Both the position numbers and the translations under genes were made by a program. Shown one piece after another: positions 16,839 through 25,484 of a stretch of DNA of 63,205 nt. The DNA is taken from NCBI RefSeq assembly GCF_036384435.1, contig NZ_DASVMI010000112.1, forward strand, positions 1 through 63,205. Reading direction: 5' to 3'. The first letter of the stretch is position 1, and every line of letters starts with the position of its first letter. Below the pieces are notes generated by a model. The model saw nothing but the letters and a program-made list of their open reading frames with translations. It was not told the origin of the DNA and ran no database searches. This DNA is from GSA-30 sp036384435 (GTDB lineage Bacteria > Pseudomonadota > Gammaproteobacteria > Xanthomonadales > Rhodanobacteraceae).

Positions 16839-18734
16839 CTAAAAAGCCACGCGCTCCTGCTCCAATGCAGGTTGTGTCAGTTGTTGCTGTACTTCGTTGA
16901 TCGAGGCACGGATGCGCGCCGAGAACACCGAGTCCTCATGGTGGATCAGCACCAGTCGATCGGTGGCGCGCGTCATGGCGACATACAGCAGGCGCGCCTC
17001 CTCCGCCTCGCTCTTGCCGGGCTTAGGCAACGAACCGAGCCCGGGGATGATCACGAGCGGGAATTCCAGGCCCTTGCTCGAGTGCATGGTGACCAGCTTG
17101 ACGCTGTCCTCGACCAGGAACAGAGAGCTCTTGCCATTGCTGTCGGCCAGGCGTGAGGGGATCTGGGCCCTTTTCAATGCTTCGTGCAGCTTTTCGCCTT
17201 CCCACATATTGCGGAAGATGACGGCCATGTCCGAATAACCGCGTCCCTGTTCGTGTTCTTCGCGTAACTGGGCAATGATGGCATCGAGCTGATCGGCCGC
17301 GCGCTCGACGCGAATGAGCTCGGGGATGGGGCCGCGCCGGCCGGCACTCTCCGGGGCGATCAACGGCACGCCATCTTCTTCGCCCACGTGCTCATCGAGC
17401 AATTCATGCGCGAAACGGCGGGCGACGGAGAGGATCTCCATCGTGTTGCGGTAGTTGATGCGCAGGATCGTGGTGCGCCCCTGGGCCTGCACGCCGACGC
17501 TCTTCCAGGTGAACTTGGGTCGATCGATCTTGCCGTAGATATTCTGCGCATCGTCGTAGAGCACCAGCAACGAATTGGTATCCGGATCGACCATCTGCAC
17601 GATCAACCGGTACCACTCCGGTTCGAAGTCGTGCCCTTCGTCGATCAGCACGGCACCGTACTGGAAGCGTGGAATCTGTCCGCGTTCGACGCCGGCCATG
17701 ACGCGTTCGATCATGCCTTCGAAGTCGTCGTGGCGTGAAGGGAGTTCCACATGATAGGCGGTGAGCATCTTCCGGCACCACTTGTGGAAGTTGTACACCT
17801 GCACCTTGTCGCCCAGGCCACGCTCGCCCATCAACTGATCCAGCCGCGCGGCCAGCGTCTTGTTATAGCAAAGCACCAGGATGGGCTTGCCCAGGGTGCG
17901 CGCCAGGTGCACGGCCCGATAGCCCAGGATCATGGTCTTGCCCGAGCCGGCCACGCCATGAATGATGCGATGTTCGTCGCCGATCGAGCGCGCCAATTGC
18001 TCCTGCTGCTGGTCCATGACCTTGATCAGGTCGGGAATGCGCACCGGCAGTGAACTCTCTCCGCCCGCCGACTGGGCGAACAGGCCGAACTGCCCCTCGC
18101 CCGGCTCCACCCGCAATTCGGGAAACAGGTGCCAGCGCACGCGGTCGATCTGCGGCAACGTCAGGGCCACGGGGAACACCTGCTGGAACATCGCCCAGAG
18201 CTGTTCCTGGAACGCTTCGACGTCGGCCGTCTCATACATCTCGTCGCGGCAGATGGCCAGGTGCGAAGGAATGACCTCACCCAGCAGGGCTTCGTCAAAC
18301 TGCTTGCGGCTGATGTTGGACAACACCATGCCCCAGGCCCACGGCATCACCAGTTTGCCTTCGTGACGATGGCCGGGCGGGTGGCGTAAGGCGGGGTCAC
18401 GTTCAAGCACCACGCCCACTTCCAGGGCATAGGCCCTGGCCTGCAACAGGGGATTGGCCACCTTGGTCATGCCGCGATCAGTCACCAGGGTGAACTGGGT
18501 GCGATCGGCATGCCGCACGGTATCGGCTTTCCAATCCTTCACTTCCAGCACCAGCAGGCCGCGGCGCGGATGGAACACGACGAAGTCAGGCTGGCGTTGT
18601 TTCAAGCCGATCGGTACGTCGTACCAGATGAGGTAGTCGTCCTCGAGTTTCTGCTCCAGGCGCTCGGAAAAGCGCTTTTCGCCTCCGGTCATCCGCGACA
18701 GGCAGCTATTTCGGCTAGGTATCAGTTTTGCCAT
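16839..18734 (-). CDS. NERD nuclease-domain and UvrD-like superfamily 1 helicase
   Basis: A 631-residue protein. The N-terminus is a NERD (nuclease-related) domain with restriction-type residues Asp50, Glu64 and Lys66 (PDFVVF then LEVKDW). A superfamily 1 helicase core follows: Walker A GVAGSGKT at 260-267, Walker B LIDEGHDF near 366, ILRINYRNT, LVTMHSSKGLEFPLVIIPG and LLYVAMTRATDRLVL as motifs IV-VI. Fusion of the two implies nucleic-acid processing coupled to ATP-driven unwinding, in repair or defence. It stands alone, divergent from the diguanylate cyclase gene. Confidence 0.88.
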   Translation of the reverse strand: MAKLIPSRNSCLSRMTGGEKRFSERLEQKLEDDYLIWYDVPIGLKQRQPDFVVFHPRRGLLVLEVKDWKADTVRHADRTQFTLVTDRGMTKVANPLLQARAYALEVGVVLERDPALRHPPGHRHEGKLVMPWAWGMVLSNISRKQFDEALLGEVIPSHLAICRDEMYETADVEAFQEQLWAMFQQVFPVALTLPQIDRVRWHLFPELRVEPGEGQFGLFAQSAGGESSLPVRIPDLIKVMDQQQEQLARSIGDEHRIIHGVAGSGKTMILGYRAVHLARTLGKPILVLCYNKTLAARLDQLMGERGLGDKVQVYNFHKWCRKMLTAYHVELPSRHDDFEGMIERVMAGVERGQIPRFQYGAVLIDEGHDFEPEWYRLIVQMVDPDTNSLLVLYDDAQNIYGKIDRPKFTWKSVGVQAQGRTTILRINYRNTMEILSVARRFAHELLDEHVGEEDGVPLIAPESAGRRGPIPELIRVERAADQLDAIIAQLREEHEQGRGYSDMAVIFRNMWEGEKLHEALKRAQIPSRLADSNGKSSLFLVEDSVKLVTMHSSKGLEFPLVIIPGLGSLPKPGKSEAEEARLLYVAMTRATDRLVLIHHEDSVFSARIRASINEVQQQLTQPALEQERVAF

Positions 18735-18906
18735 CCGTGCCTCTCGCGGAACCTTGTCGGCCGTGTCTGGTCGATCTTAGAGCCTGTGCGGGGCTTGGAG
18801 TAGTCCGGCGGCCAGGGTGGCGTCTACTTAAAGTTCCTGCGACGGCGGCCGATAGCGCCACAAGGGTCCATATCACACGAGACCCGCCGGGTAAAAATCA
18901 AAAGCT

Positions 18907-20088
18907 ATGTCCATCGACCTGGCGTCCGTTGCCATCCTGGGCGCATTACAAGCCAGTTTCCTGGCCGTGCTGCTGTTGGTGGCGACGCGCAGCTATGCGG
19001 GGGTCGCCCAGGCCAGCTTGCGCATTCGTGGCTGGGCATCACTGCTGGAAGCCGCCGGCTGGTGGCTGCTGGGCATGCGAGGCATGCTGGGCGACTGGTG
19101 GGCGATTGGCCTGGCCAATGGCCTGGTCATCGTGTCCTATGCCATGACAGTGCGAGCCATGCGCATGTTGTTGGGCGCGCCCTCGCGCCAACGCATCATC
19201 GTGGTGGTCAGTCTTACCTGCTGGCTAGTGATCCTCTGGTACGCCATGGTCCAGCCCGATTACCTGGCTCGCGTGCTGTGGGCATCCATCGTGGTCGCCC
19301 TGGACGTGGCACTGCTGATTCGACCGCTGGCCAGATGCCTGCGAGCGAAGGGCTCCATTGCCGAGCGGATCATGCTGGGTGTCTTGCTGATGTCGGCCAG
19401 CCTGCTGGCATGGCGCATCGTCGACCTGCTGTTCGGCCGGGCGCCTCCCGGCAATATCCTGGACCGCACGTTCGTCAACACGGTCTACATGATGCTGACC
19501 TCGATGCAGCCGACTTTCACAAGCATCGGTTTCCTGCTGATGTACAACGAGGCGATGCAGGCCGATCTCAAACGGGTCGCGCGAATCGACCCCCTTACCG
19601 GTGTGGCCAATCGGCTGGCTCTGGCCGAACTGGCCAGGGGCGTGTTCGATCGTGCCGCGCGAGGCGACGAACCATTCGCGGTGCTGATGCTCGATGCCGA
19701 TCATTTCAAGCGCATCAACGATCGCTTCGGGCACGACGGTGGAGACAAGGTGCTGCTGACCCTGGTCGACAGCATCCGGGCGTGTCTTGGACGCAAGGAA
19801 GTGATTGGTCGCGTTGGCGGCGAGGAGTTTGTCGTGTTGTCACCGCAGACTACGCTGAAAGCTGCCCAGGAGCTGGCCGAGCGCATTCGTGTCGCGGTCG
19901 AGCATGCGCAGTTGTGGATCGAAGGCGAGGTGCAGTCGCTGACCGTATCCATCGGCGTCACGCTGTCGCGTGCCCAGGACAGCGATTTCGAGACGGTGTT
20001 GCGCCGCGCCGACCAGGCGCTCTATGCCGCCAAGCGGGCAGGGCGCAACCGGGTGATGAGTTCGCCCACCGAGCCGCCGGGTCAGTGA
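18907..20088 (+). CDS. Membrane-bound diguanylate cyclase (GGDEF)
   Basis: A 393-residue protein. The N-terminal 210 residues hold about six or seven hydrophobic helices. The C-terminal GGDEF domain begins at IDPLTGVANRLALAE and includes DADHFKRINDRFGHDGGD and the active-site loop RVGGEEFVVLS, with YAAKRAGRNRV closing. The signature is intact (GGEEF), so c-di-GMP synthesis from two GTP is expected. The RxxD inhibitory site normally a few residues upstream is not seen, suggesting no classical product inhibition. Confidence 0.92.
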   Translation: MSIDLASVAILGALQASFLAVLLLVATRSYAGVAQASLRIRGWASLLEAAGWWLLGMRGMLGDWWAIGLANGLVIVSYAMTVRAMRMLLGAPSRQRIIVVVSLTCWLVILWYAMVQPDYLARVLWASIVVALDVALLIRPLARCLRAKGSIAERIMLGVLLMSASLLAWRIVDLLFGRAPPGNILDRTFVNTVYMMLTSMQPTFTSIGFLLMYNEAMQADLKRVARIDPLTGVANRLALAELARGVFDRAARGDEPFAVLMLDADHFKRINDRFGHDGGDKVLLTLVDSIRACLGRKEVIGRVGGEEFVVLSPQTTLKAAQELAERIRVAVEHAQLWIEGEVQSLTVSIGVTLSRAQDSDFETVLRRADQALYAAKRAGRNRVMSSPTEPPGQ

Positions 20089-20158
20089 GCCAGGGCGCTT
20101 ACGCGTCGGCGACACGTATCTTGCTACGCTCTGGGTTCGTCACCCACGCCGTGAGACC

Positions 20159-21088
20159 ATGCATCCCCTGGGCATCCACACCATTGATACCGGCTTTGTC
20201 CGGACACACTTCGACGCCGCGTATCTTGTCGTGGAAGGCAACCGCGCAGCATTCATCGACTGCGGCACCAACCATTCGCTGCCCAGGCTGCTTGCTGCGC
20301 TGGAAAACGCAGGCCTTCAGCCTGAGGACGTCGACTGGCTGATTCTTACCCACGTGCACCTGGATCATGCCGGTGGCGCGGGCGAGCTGATGGCGCAATT
20401 GCCCCATGCCAGACTGGTCGTGCATCCGCGCGGTGCGCGCCACATGATAGATCCGTCGCAGTTGTGGGCCGGTGCCAGTGCGGTATACGGCGAACAGACC
20501 ATGCAACGCGAGTACGGTCGCCTGCGTCCGGTCCCGGTCGAGCGGGTCATCGAATCAGCCGATGGATACCGGATCGACCTGGCTGGCCGCACGCTGGAGT
20601 GCCTGGAGACACCGGGGCACGCCCGGCATCACCAGGCCATCCATGATCACAAGGCGAACGTGATCTTCACGGGTGATACGTTCGGGCTGTCGTATCGCGA
20701 TTTCGACAACGCGGCCGGCCCGTTCATCGTACCGACCACCACGCCGGTGCAATTCGATCCGCAAGCTTTGCATGCCTCCATCAGGCGCCTGGTGGCGCTG
20801 GAACCCGTGGCGATGTACTTGACCCATTACGGTCGCGTGGATCCGGTGGAGAAGCTCGCCCAGGACCTGCACGAGCAGATCGATGCCATGGTGGCCATCG
20901 CGCAGGGCGCGAAGGATGCACCCGATCGCCATGGGTTCATCAAGGAGGGGCTTACTGCCCTGTACCTGGAGCGCGCACATCTGCATGGCTGGCAGGGCTC
21001 GCGTGACGAGTTGCTGGTGCTGTTGGGCATGGACGTGGAGCTCAACGCCCAGGGCCTTGGCGTATGGCTGGATCACGCCAAAGCCTGA
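20159..21088 (+). CDS. MBL fold metallohydrolase
   Basis: A 309-residue metallo-beta-lactamase-fold enzyme. The metal-binding motif THVHLDH provides His65, His67, Asp69 and His70; further ligands are likely in ETPGHARHH and near LTHYG. The order resembles glyoxalase II-like hydrolases, with a C-terminal helical extension. The substrate is unknown. It ends 15 bases from the converging TetR gene. Confidence 0.87.
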   Translation: MHPLGIHTIDTGFVRTHFDAAYLVVEGNRAAFIDCGTNHSLPRLLAALENAGLQPEDVDWLILTHVHLDHAGGAGELMAQLPHARLVVHPRGARHMIDPSQLWAGASAVYGEQTMQREYGRLRPVPVERVIESADGYRIDLAGRTLECLETPGHARHHQAIHDHKANVIFTGDTFGLSYRDFDNAAGPFIVPTTTPVQFDPQALHASIRRLVALEPVAMYLTHYGRVDPVEKLAQDLHEQIDAMVAIAQGAKDAPDRHGFIKEGLTALYLERAHLHGWQGSRDELLVLLGMDVELNAQGLGVWLDHAKA

Positions 21089-21103
21089 TTCGATGTTTTT
21101 CGC

Positions 21104-21700
21104 TCAGTTGACCTGGGCGTCGATCAGCGCCTGGGCGACCGCTACCAGCGAGCCGGCCGGTCCGCCCTTGCCGAACATCTGGCCTGAGGCATAAGTACCT
21201 TCCAGCAAGAGCAGCAGGCCATCGGCCAACTGATCTGGATCACGCGCTCCCATGGCCTGGCTCATATCGACCAGGCGCGCACGCAATGCGCGTTTGTTGG
21301 CCCGTGCGACTTCCAGCGCGGGATGGTCGCCATGCGGGTACTCCACGACGGCATTGGTCAGTCCGCAACCTCGGTAATGATCGTGCGTGGCGCGCTGGGC
21401 AAGTCCCGTCATGTAGGCGATCAATTGCGCTCGCGCATCGGTTGGGTGCTCTGCGCGCGGTGCTTCGAAAATCGCCCAGAAATCGGTTTCGTAATCGCGC
21501 AGGTATTGCGCGGCCAGGTCGTCTTTTGAGGCGTAGCTGCGATACAAGCTTGGCTTGGTAACGCCGGCGCTGGTGACGATCTCATCCACCCCGACCGCGC
21601 GGATGCCCTGGCGATAGAACAGCTCGCTTGCGGTCTGCCGGATACGCTCGGCGGCGCGGAGCTTGGAAGGCGCTTTGGGCGGGGCATCTTTGGCGGTCAT
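21104..21700 (-). CDS. TetR family transcriptional regulator
   Basis: A 198-residue repressor. The N-terminal helix-turn-helix region reads RIRQTASELFYRQGIRAVGVDEIVTSAGVTK then PSLYRSYASKDDLAAQYL, typical for TetR; the C-terminal ligand domain is variable. It is divergent from an MFS transporter, and the intergenic DNA carries two inverted 15-base operators, so it most likely represses the transporter and itself. The inducer is unknown. No good ribosome binding site precedes the ATG. Confidence 0.92.
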   Translation of the reverse strand: MTAKDAPPKAPSKLRAAERIRQTASELFYRQGIRAVGVDEIVTSAGVTKPSLYRSYASKDDLAAQYLRDYETDFWAIFEAPRAEHPTDARAQLIAYMTGLAQRATHDHYRGCGLTNAVVEYPHGDHPALEVARANKRALRARLVDMSQAMGARDPDQLADGLLLLLEGTYASGQMFGKGGPAGSLVAVAQALIDAQVN

Positions 21701-21713
21701 GGGGGCACTGGCA

Positions 21714-21743
21714 TTGACGATGTTACCGATCGGTACGTATGAT
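21714..21743 (+). promoter_or_regulatory. Predicted sigma-70 promoter of the MFS gene
   Basis: TTGACG (21714-21719), an 18-base spacer and TATGAT (21738-21743) form a good sigma-70 promoter. The start of transcription would be near 21750, giving a leader of about 22 bases before the ATG at 21772. One TetR operator lies in the spacer and the other covers the leader. Confidence 0.65.
21722..21736. promoter_or_regulatory. Predicted TetR operator O1
   Basis: GTTACCGATCGGTAC contains the perfect palindrome TACCGATCGGTA and lies between the -35 and -10 hexamers of the MFS promoter. It is the inverted copy of O2. Confidence 0.8.
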
Positions 21744-21756
21744 CGGGAGCAGGCCC

Positions 21757-21771
21757 GTACCGATCGGTAAC
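21757..21771. promoter_or_regulatory. Predicted TetR operator O2
   Basis: GTACCGATCGGTAAC is the exact reverse complement of O1 and is separated from it by 20 bases. It ends at the base before the ATG of the MFS gene, so a bound repressor would also block the ribosome-binding region of the DNA template. Confidence 0.8.
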
Positions 21772-23043
21772 ATGACTATAATCCAGCGCCGCCCCTGGGG
21801 CCAGAACTACGCATTCGTGGTGGCTGGCGTGATCTTCCTGGCCTTGCTGGCGGCGGCGGGCGTGCGCGCCGCCCCTGGCGTGCTGATCCTGCCATTGGGG
21901 CAGGCGTTCGGCTGGAGCCGCGACAGCATTTCGCTCGCCGCCGCCGTGGGCATCTTCTTGTACGGGTTGGTTGGGCCTTTTGCCGCGGCCCTGATGCAGG
22001 CGGTCGGCATCCGACGCACCCTGATTGCCGCGCTTTCGTTGATGGCGGTATCCATTGCGGCGAGCCACTGGATGACCCAGCCATGGCACCTGCTGCTGAG
22101 CTGGGGTGTGTTCTCCGGGTTGGGGTCGGGCTGCGTGGCCATCGTGCTGGGCGCGACCGTGGTCAATCGATGGTTCGTCCGCCATCGCGGACTAATGCTC
22201 GGCCTGCTGACCGCCAGCACTGCAACAGGCACCTTGGCATTCCTGCCTGCCTTGGCAGCGATTGCCGAGCATGGGGGCTGGCGGCCGGTGGTCTGGACCG
22301 TGTCGGCGGTCTGTGCGGTCCTGGTGCCGCTGGTATGGTGGTTGTTGCCCGAGCGTCCGGCCGATGCGGGACTGTTGCCTTACGGCGCCGATCCAGCCCT
22401 GGCAAGGACTGATGCCCCGCGCCGCAACCTGCTCGGTATTGCGCTGGGTACCCTGGCGCGAGCGTCGCGGCATGGTACGTTCTGGTGCCTGGTCGGCACG
22501 TTCTTCATCTGCGGCTTCACCACTAATGGCCTGATCGGTACACACTTCATCGCCATGTGCGGCGACCATGGCATCCCCGAGGTACGCGCGGCTGGATTGC
22601 TGGCGATGATGGGCTTTTGCGACTTGATCGGAACGACATTGTCAGGCTGGCTGACTGATCGTTTTGATTCGCGCAAATTGCTGTTCATGTACTACGGCCT
22701 GCGTGGGGCATCGCTGATCTGGTTGCCATACTCGGATTTCTCGTTTTCCAGCTTGTCGATATTCGGCGTGTTCTATGGCCTGGACTGGATCGCCACTGTT
22801 CCCCCGACGCTGAAGATCGCCGCGGAAACTTTTGGCGACAACGATGCGCCCGTTGTATTTGGCTGGGTCGCGGCCGGTCATCAAATGGGGGCGGCGACGG
22901 CGGCGTTCTTTGCCGGCTCGATGCGTACTTACACAGGAAACTATTTCGAATCACTCGTGATCGCCGGATGCCTGGGCATCGTGGCATCTTTCCTGGCGAT
23001 TGCCATTCGTCGTCGTCCCACTTTGTCACCGCAGCCCGCATGA
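21772..23043 (+). CDS. MFS transporter
   Basis: A 423-residue major facilitator with about twelve hydrophobic helices beginning at YAFVVAGVIFLALLAAAG. The order resembles monocarboxylate/oxalate-formate-type exporters (GWSRDSISLAAAVGIFLYGLVGP, GLGSGCVAIVLGATVVNRWF). The start at 21772 is chosen over an upstream in-frame ATG at 21739, which lies inside the predicted -10 region. No clear Shine-Dalgarno site is present. It is controlled by the divergent TetR through two operators. The substrate is unknown. Confidence 0.9.
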   Translation: MTIIQRRPWGQNYAFVVAGVIFLALLAAAGVRAAPGVLILPLGQAFGWSRDSISLAAAVGIFLYGLVGPFAAALMQAVGIRRTLIAALSLMAVSIAASHWMTQPWHLLLSWGVFSGLGSGCVAIVLGATVVNRWFVRHRGLMLGLLTASTATGTLAFLPALAAIAEHGGWRPVVWTVSAVCAVLVPLVWWLLPERPADAGLLPYGADPALARTDAPRRNLLGIALGTLARASRHGTFWCLVGTFFICGFTTNGLIGTHFIAMCGDHGIPEVRAAGLLAMMGFCDLIGTTLSGWLTDRFDSRKLLFMYYGLRGASLIWLPYSDFSFSSLSIFGVFYGLDWIATVPPTLKIAAETFGDNDAPVVFGWVAAGHQMGAATAAFFAGSMRTYTGNYFESLVIAGCLGIVASFLAIAIRRRPTLSPQPA

Positions 23044-23047
23044 TGCT

Positions 23048-23075
23048 TTGCACCAGCAAAAAGTTGTGTTATCAC
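23048..23075 (+). promoter_or_regulatory. Candidate promoter of the aromatic leader
   Basis: TTGCAC (23048-23053), a 16-base spacer and TATCAC (23070-23075) lie just after the MFS stop. Transcription would begin near 23082, almost at the leader-peptide ATG, which would make that peptide leaderless or nearly so. The hexamers are imperfect. Confidence 0.35.
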
Positions 23076-23082
23076 TAGCCAC

Positions 23083-23166
23083 ATGACCCGCCACGTACCC
23101 GCCCTGTATTTTTGGTTTTACGGCTATCCGAAGCCACGGGCGGAGGCATGGGTGCGATCGTCGTAA
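23083..23166 (+). CDS. Aromatic-rich leader peptide of DAHP synthase
   Basis: A 27-codon reading frame (ATG to TAA). Residues 9-16 read YFWFYGYP, and Trp23 follows, so seven of 27 residues are aromatic, covering all three aromatic amino acids. This is the expected composition of a ribosome-stalling attenuation peptide. It ends 28 bases before a perfect terminator hairpin that lies ahead of the DAHP synthase gene, the first enzyme of aromatic synthesis. Its function is inferred from composition and position. Confidence 0.8.
   Translation: MTRHVPALYFWFYGYPKPRAEAWVRSS
23138..23147 (+). promoter_or_regulatory. Possible antiterminator segment
   Basis: GGGCGGAGGC inside the leader frame can pair in part with CCGCC and with GCCTCC in the left arm and loop of the terminator hairpin. 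Pairing would prevent the hairpin. This is a by-eye proposal. Confidence 0.3.
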
Positions 23167-23194
23167 ACGAAGATCAAGCAAGAATCCCAGACCA

Positions 23195-23222
23195 AACCGC
23201 CAGCCTCCACTGGCGGTTTTTT
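23195..23222 (+). terminator. Attenuator terminator
   Basis: AACCGCCAG (23195-23203) pairs perfectly with CTGGCGGTT (23210-23218) around a 6-base loop, followed by a run of T. It lies 37 bases upstream of the DAHP synthase start codon, so it can only serve premature termination of the leader transcript. Confidence 0.85.
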
Positions 23223-23259
23223 CTTGCCGCCACGGAGCTCCAACCCAAGGAACCGCACC

Positions 23260-24339
23260 GTGAGCAGCCACACCGACGATTTACGTATTCGCAGCATCGA
23301 GCCCCTGAGCACTCCCGAGCAGGTCATCGGTGAATATCCACTGCGTCATGAGGCATCACGAACCGTCAGCAGCGCCCGCGTGGCCTTGCATCGCATTCTT
23401 GCCGGCCAGGACGATCGCCTGGCCGTGGTGATCGGCCCCTGTTCGATTCACGACCCCCAGGCTGCGCTGGACTATGCGCGACGCCTGCGCCAGCAGCGCG
23501 ATCGATTGGGCGATGCGCTGGAGATCGTGATGCGCGTGTATTTCGAAAAGCCGCGTACCACAGTGGGTTGGAAAGGCCTGATCAACGACCCGGATCTGGA
23601 TGGCAGTTTCCGCATCGACAAGGGTTTGCGCATGGCGCGTGGCGTGCTGCTGGATATCAACGCCCTGGGCCTGCCGGCTGGCTGCGAATTTCTGGACATG
23701 ATTACCCCGCAATACACCGCCGACCTGGTCGCCTGGGGAGCCATCGGCGCGCGTACGACCGAAAGCCAGGTGCATCGAGAGCTGGCATCGGGTCTGTCCT
23801 GCCCGGTGGGTTTCAAGAATGGCACCGATGGCAACGTAAAGATCGCTATCGACGCGGTGCAGGCATCCTCGCAGCCGCATCATTTCCTGGCCGTGACCAA
23901 GCAAGGCAATGTCGCCATCGCTGCGACCTCGGGCAACGAGGACTGCCATGTGATCCTGCGAGGCGGGCATGCGCCCAATTACGATGCGCAAAGTGTGCAG
24001 GCAGCGTGTGCCGCGATGGAAAAGGGCGGACTGATGCCGCGCATCATGATCGATGCCAGCCATGCCAATAGTGGCAAGCAACCGGATAATCAGCCACAAG
24101 TCGCCGAGGATATCGCCAGCCAGATCGAAGCGGGCGAGCATCGCATCATGGGCGTCATGGTGGAGAGTCATCTCGTGGGTGGCCAACAGTCGTTACAGGC
24201 GGGCAGGGCGCTGGTCTATGGCCAGAGCATCACCGATGGTTGCCTGGACTGGGAGCGTTCGGTGGCTTTACTCGATCGCCTGGCGGCCGCTGTACGCGCA
24301 CGCCGCACCCGTCAAGAAAGGCGGGTAGCCAACGGTTGA
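23260..24339 (+). CDS. 3-deoxy-7-phosphoheptulonate (DAHP) synthase, class I
   Basis: A 359-residue AroF/AroG/AroH-type enzyme condensing phosphoenolpyruvate with erythrose 4-phosphate, the entry step of the shikimate pathway. Family segments in order: RLAVVIGPCSIHDPQAALDYA, RVYFEKPRTTVGWKGLINDP, GARTTESQVHRELASGLSCPVGFKNGTDG, HVILRGGHAPNY, and IMIDASHANSGKQ. The GTG at 23260 has AAGG upstream, and the preceding residues are not conserved. The upstream leader peptide and terminator imply attenuation by aromatic amino acid supply. The isoform letter cannot be settled. Confidence 0.93.
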   Translation: MSSHTDDLRIRSIEPLSTPEQVIGEYPLRHEASRTVSSARVALHRILAGQDDRLAVVIGPCSIHDPQAALDYARRLRQQRDRLGDALEIVMRVYFEKPRTTVGWKGLINDPDLDGSFRIDKGLRMARGVLLDINALGLPAGCEFLDMITPQYTADLVAWGAIGARTTESQVHRELASGLSCPVGFKNGTDGNVKIAIDAVQASSQPHHFLAVTKQGNVAIAATSGNEDCHVILRGGHAPNYDAQSVQAACAAMEKGGLMPRIMIDASHANSGKQPDNQPQVAEDIASQIEAGEHRIMGVMVESHLVGGQQSLQAGRALVYGQSITDGCLDWERSVALLDRLAAAVRARRTRQERRVANG

Positions 24340-24421
24340 CCGTGCAAGGGTATTCTTCACGAAGGGTTATCGTCGTGCTGTCCTATGCTCGCCACCTTGC
24401 CAACATGCCAAGGGAGCTCGC

Positions 24422-24697
24422 ATGTCGCCGGACATCCAGCACGATCGCCATCGTCATCGCTTCGAGACGCGCGTGGATGGCGTGGCCTGTGTCCTCGATT
24501 ACCAATTGAGTGAGCGGGTCATGACGGTTATCCATACCGTGGTTCCCGAAGCGGTGGCCGGCCGGGGCATTGCCGCCAATCTCACGCGTATGGCCATGGA
24601 CACGGCGCGTCAGGAAGGTTGGAAGGTGGTACCCGCTTGTTCCTACGCTGAAGCGTGGATGCGGCGCCACCCCGAGTATGCCGACTTGCGCGCTTGA
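24422..24697 (+). CDS. GNAT-like N-acetyltransferase (YjdJ/COG2388 type)
   Basis: A 91-residue minimal GNAT domain. LDYQLSERVMTVIHTVVPEAVAGRGIAANLTRMAMDTAR contains the acetyl-CoA loop (GRGIA), and WKVVPACSYAEAWMRRHPEY is the characteristic C-terminal segment of this short group. The acceptor is unknown. The gene stands between DAHP synthase and the DUF1345 protein. Confidence 0.85.
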   Translation: MSPDIQHDRHRHRFETRVDGVACVLDYQLSERVMTVIHTVVPEAVAGRGIAANLTRMAMDTARQEGWKVVPACSYAEAWMRRHPEYADLRA

Positions 24698-24795
24698 TCG
24701 TTATGATCTGCCGAGCCCGCCATGGCGGCGGATAAAGGGCAGCCGGCTTTGAATTCACAAACGTTGTCCATGCCTGCATGGCAAGGGAGTCAGGC

Positions 24796-25464
24796 ATGAA
24801 TACCCGCAGCAAGCGCGCATGGCGCTGGCGCCCCTTCCACGCCATGCGCGCCCGTCCGCGCATGATGCTCTCGGCGTTGATCTTTCTCGTGGTCAGCGCT
24901 GTGCTGTATGCCGCTGGCGTGCGGTTGACCTTGGCGGTGCTACTCGGCTTCGACCTGGCTGCGCTGGTCTTCCTGAGCATGGTCGCATGGCTCTTCACCA
25001 AGGCAGGCCCCCAGCAAATGCGCTTGCAGTCGCGAGCGCAGGACAGTGGCCGGTGGGGCTTCCTTTGGAGCGGTATCCTGCTGAGTGGCGTGGTGATGGT
25101 GGCGCTGGGAACGGAATTGCACGCATCCAAAGACGGCAGCGTGGGCTCTATCGTGTTGTCGTCGATGAGCGTGATACTTAGCTGGCTTTTCATGAATACC
25201 ATGTTCGCCATGCACTACGCCCATGGCTACTATGGTAATTTCGGCAAGAAGCATGAAGGTCTGCAATTCCCCGAGACGCCGCAGCCCGATTACTGGGATT
25301 TTGCCTACTTCGCCATCGTCATCGGCATGACCTTCCAGGTCTCCGACGTACAGATCACCAGCCGTTACCTGCGCCGCGTCGCCCTGTTGCACAGCGTGAT
25401 CGCGTTTTTCTTCAACGTATTCATCATCGCGCTGACGGTGAATGTGGTGGCGGGCCAGGCGTGA
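24796..25464 (+). CDS. DUF1345 family membrane protein
   Basis: A 222-residue inner-membrane protein with about five hydrophobic helices. ARPRMMLSALIFLVVSAVLY at the start and DYWDFAYFAIVIGMTFQVSDVQI in the middle are characteristic of DUF1345. The function is unknown. AAGGGA lies six bases upstream of the chosen start at 24796; an ATG at 24778 overlaps that site. Confidence 0.82.
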   Translation: MNTRSKRAWRWRPFHAMRARPRMMLSALIFLVVSAVLYAAGVRLTLAVLLGFDLAALVFLSMVAWLFTKAGPQQMRLQSRAQDSGRWGFLWSGILLSGVVMVALGTELHASKDGSVGSIVLSSMSVILSWLFMNTMFAMHYAHGYYGNFGKKHEGLQFPETPQPDYWDFAYFAIVIGMTFQVSDVQITSRYLRRVALLHSVIAFFFNVFIIALTVNVVAGQA

Positions 25465-25484
25465 TGAATGGAGCATGGCCGGCT

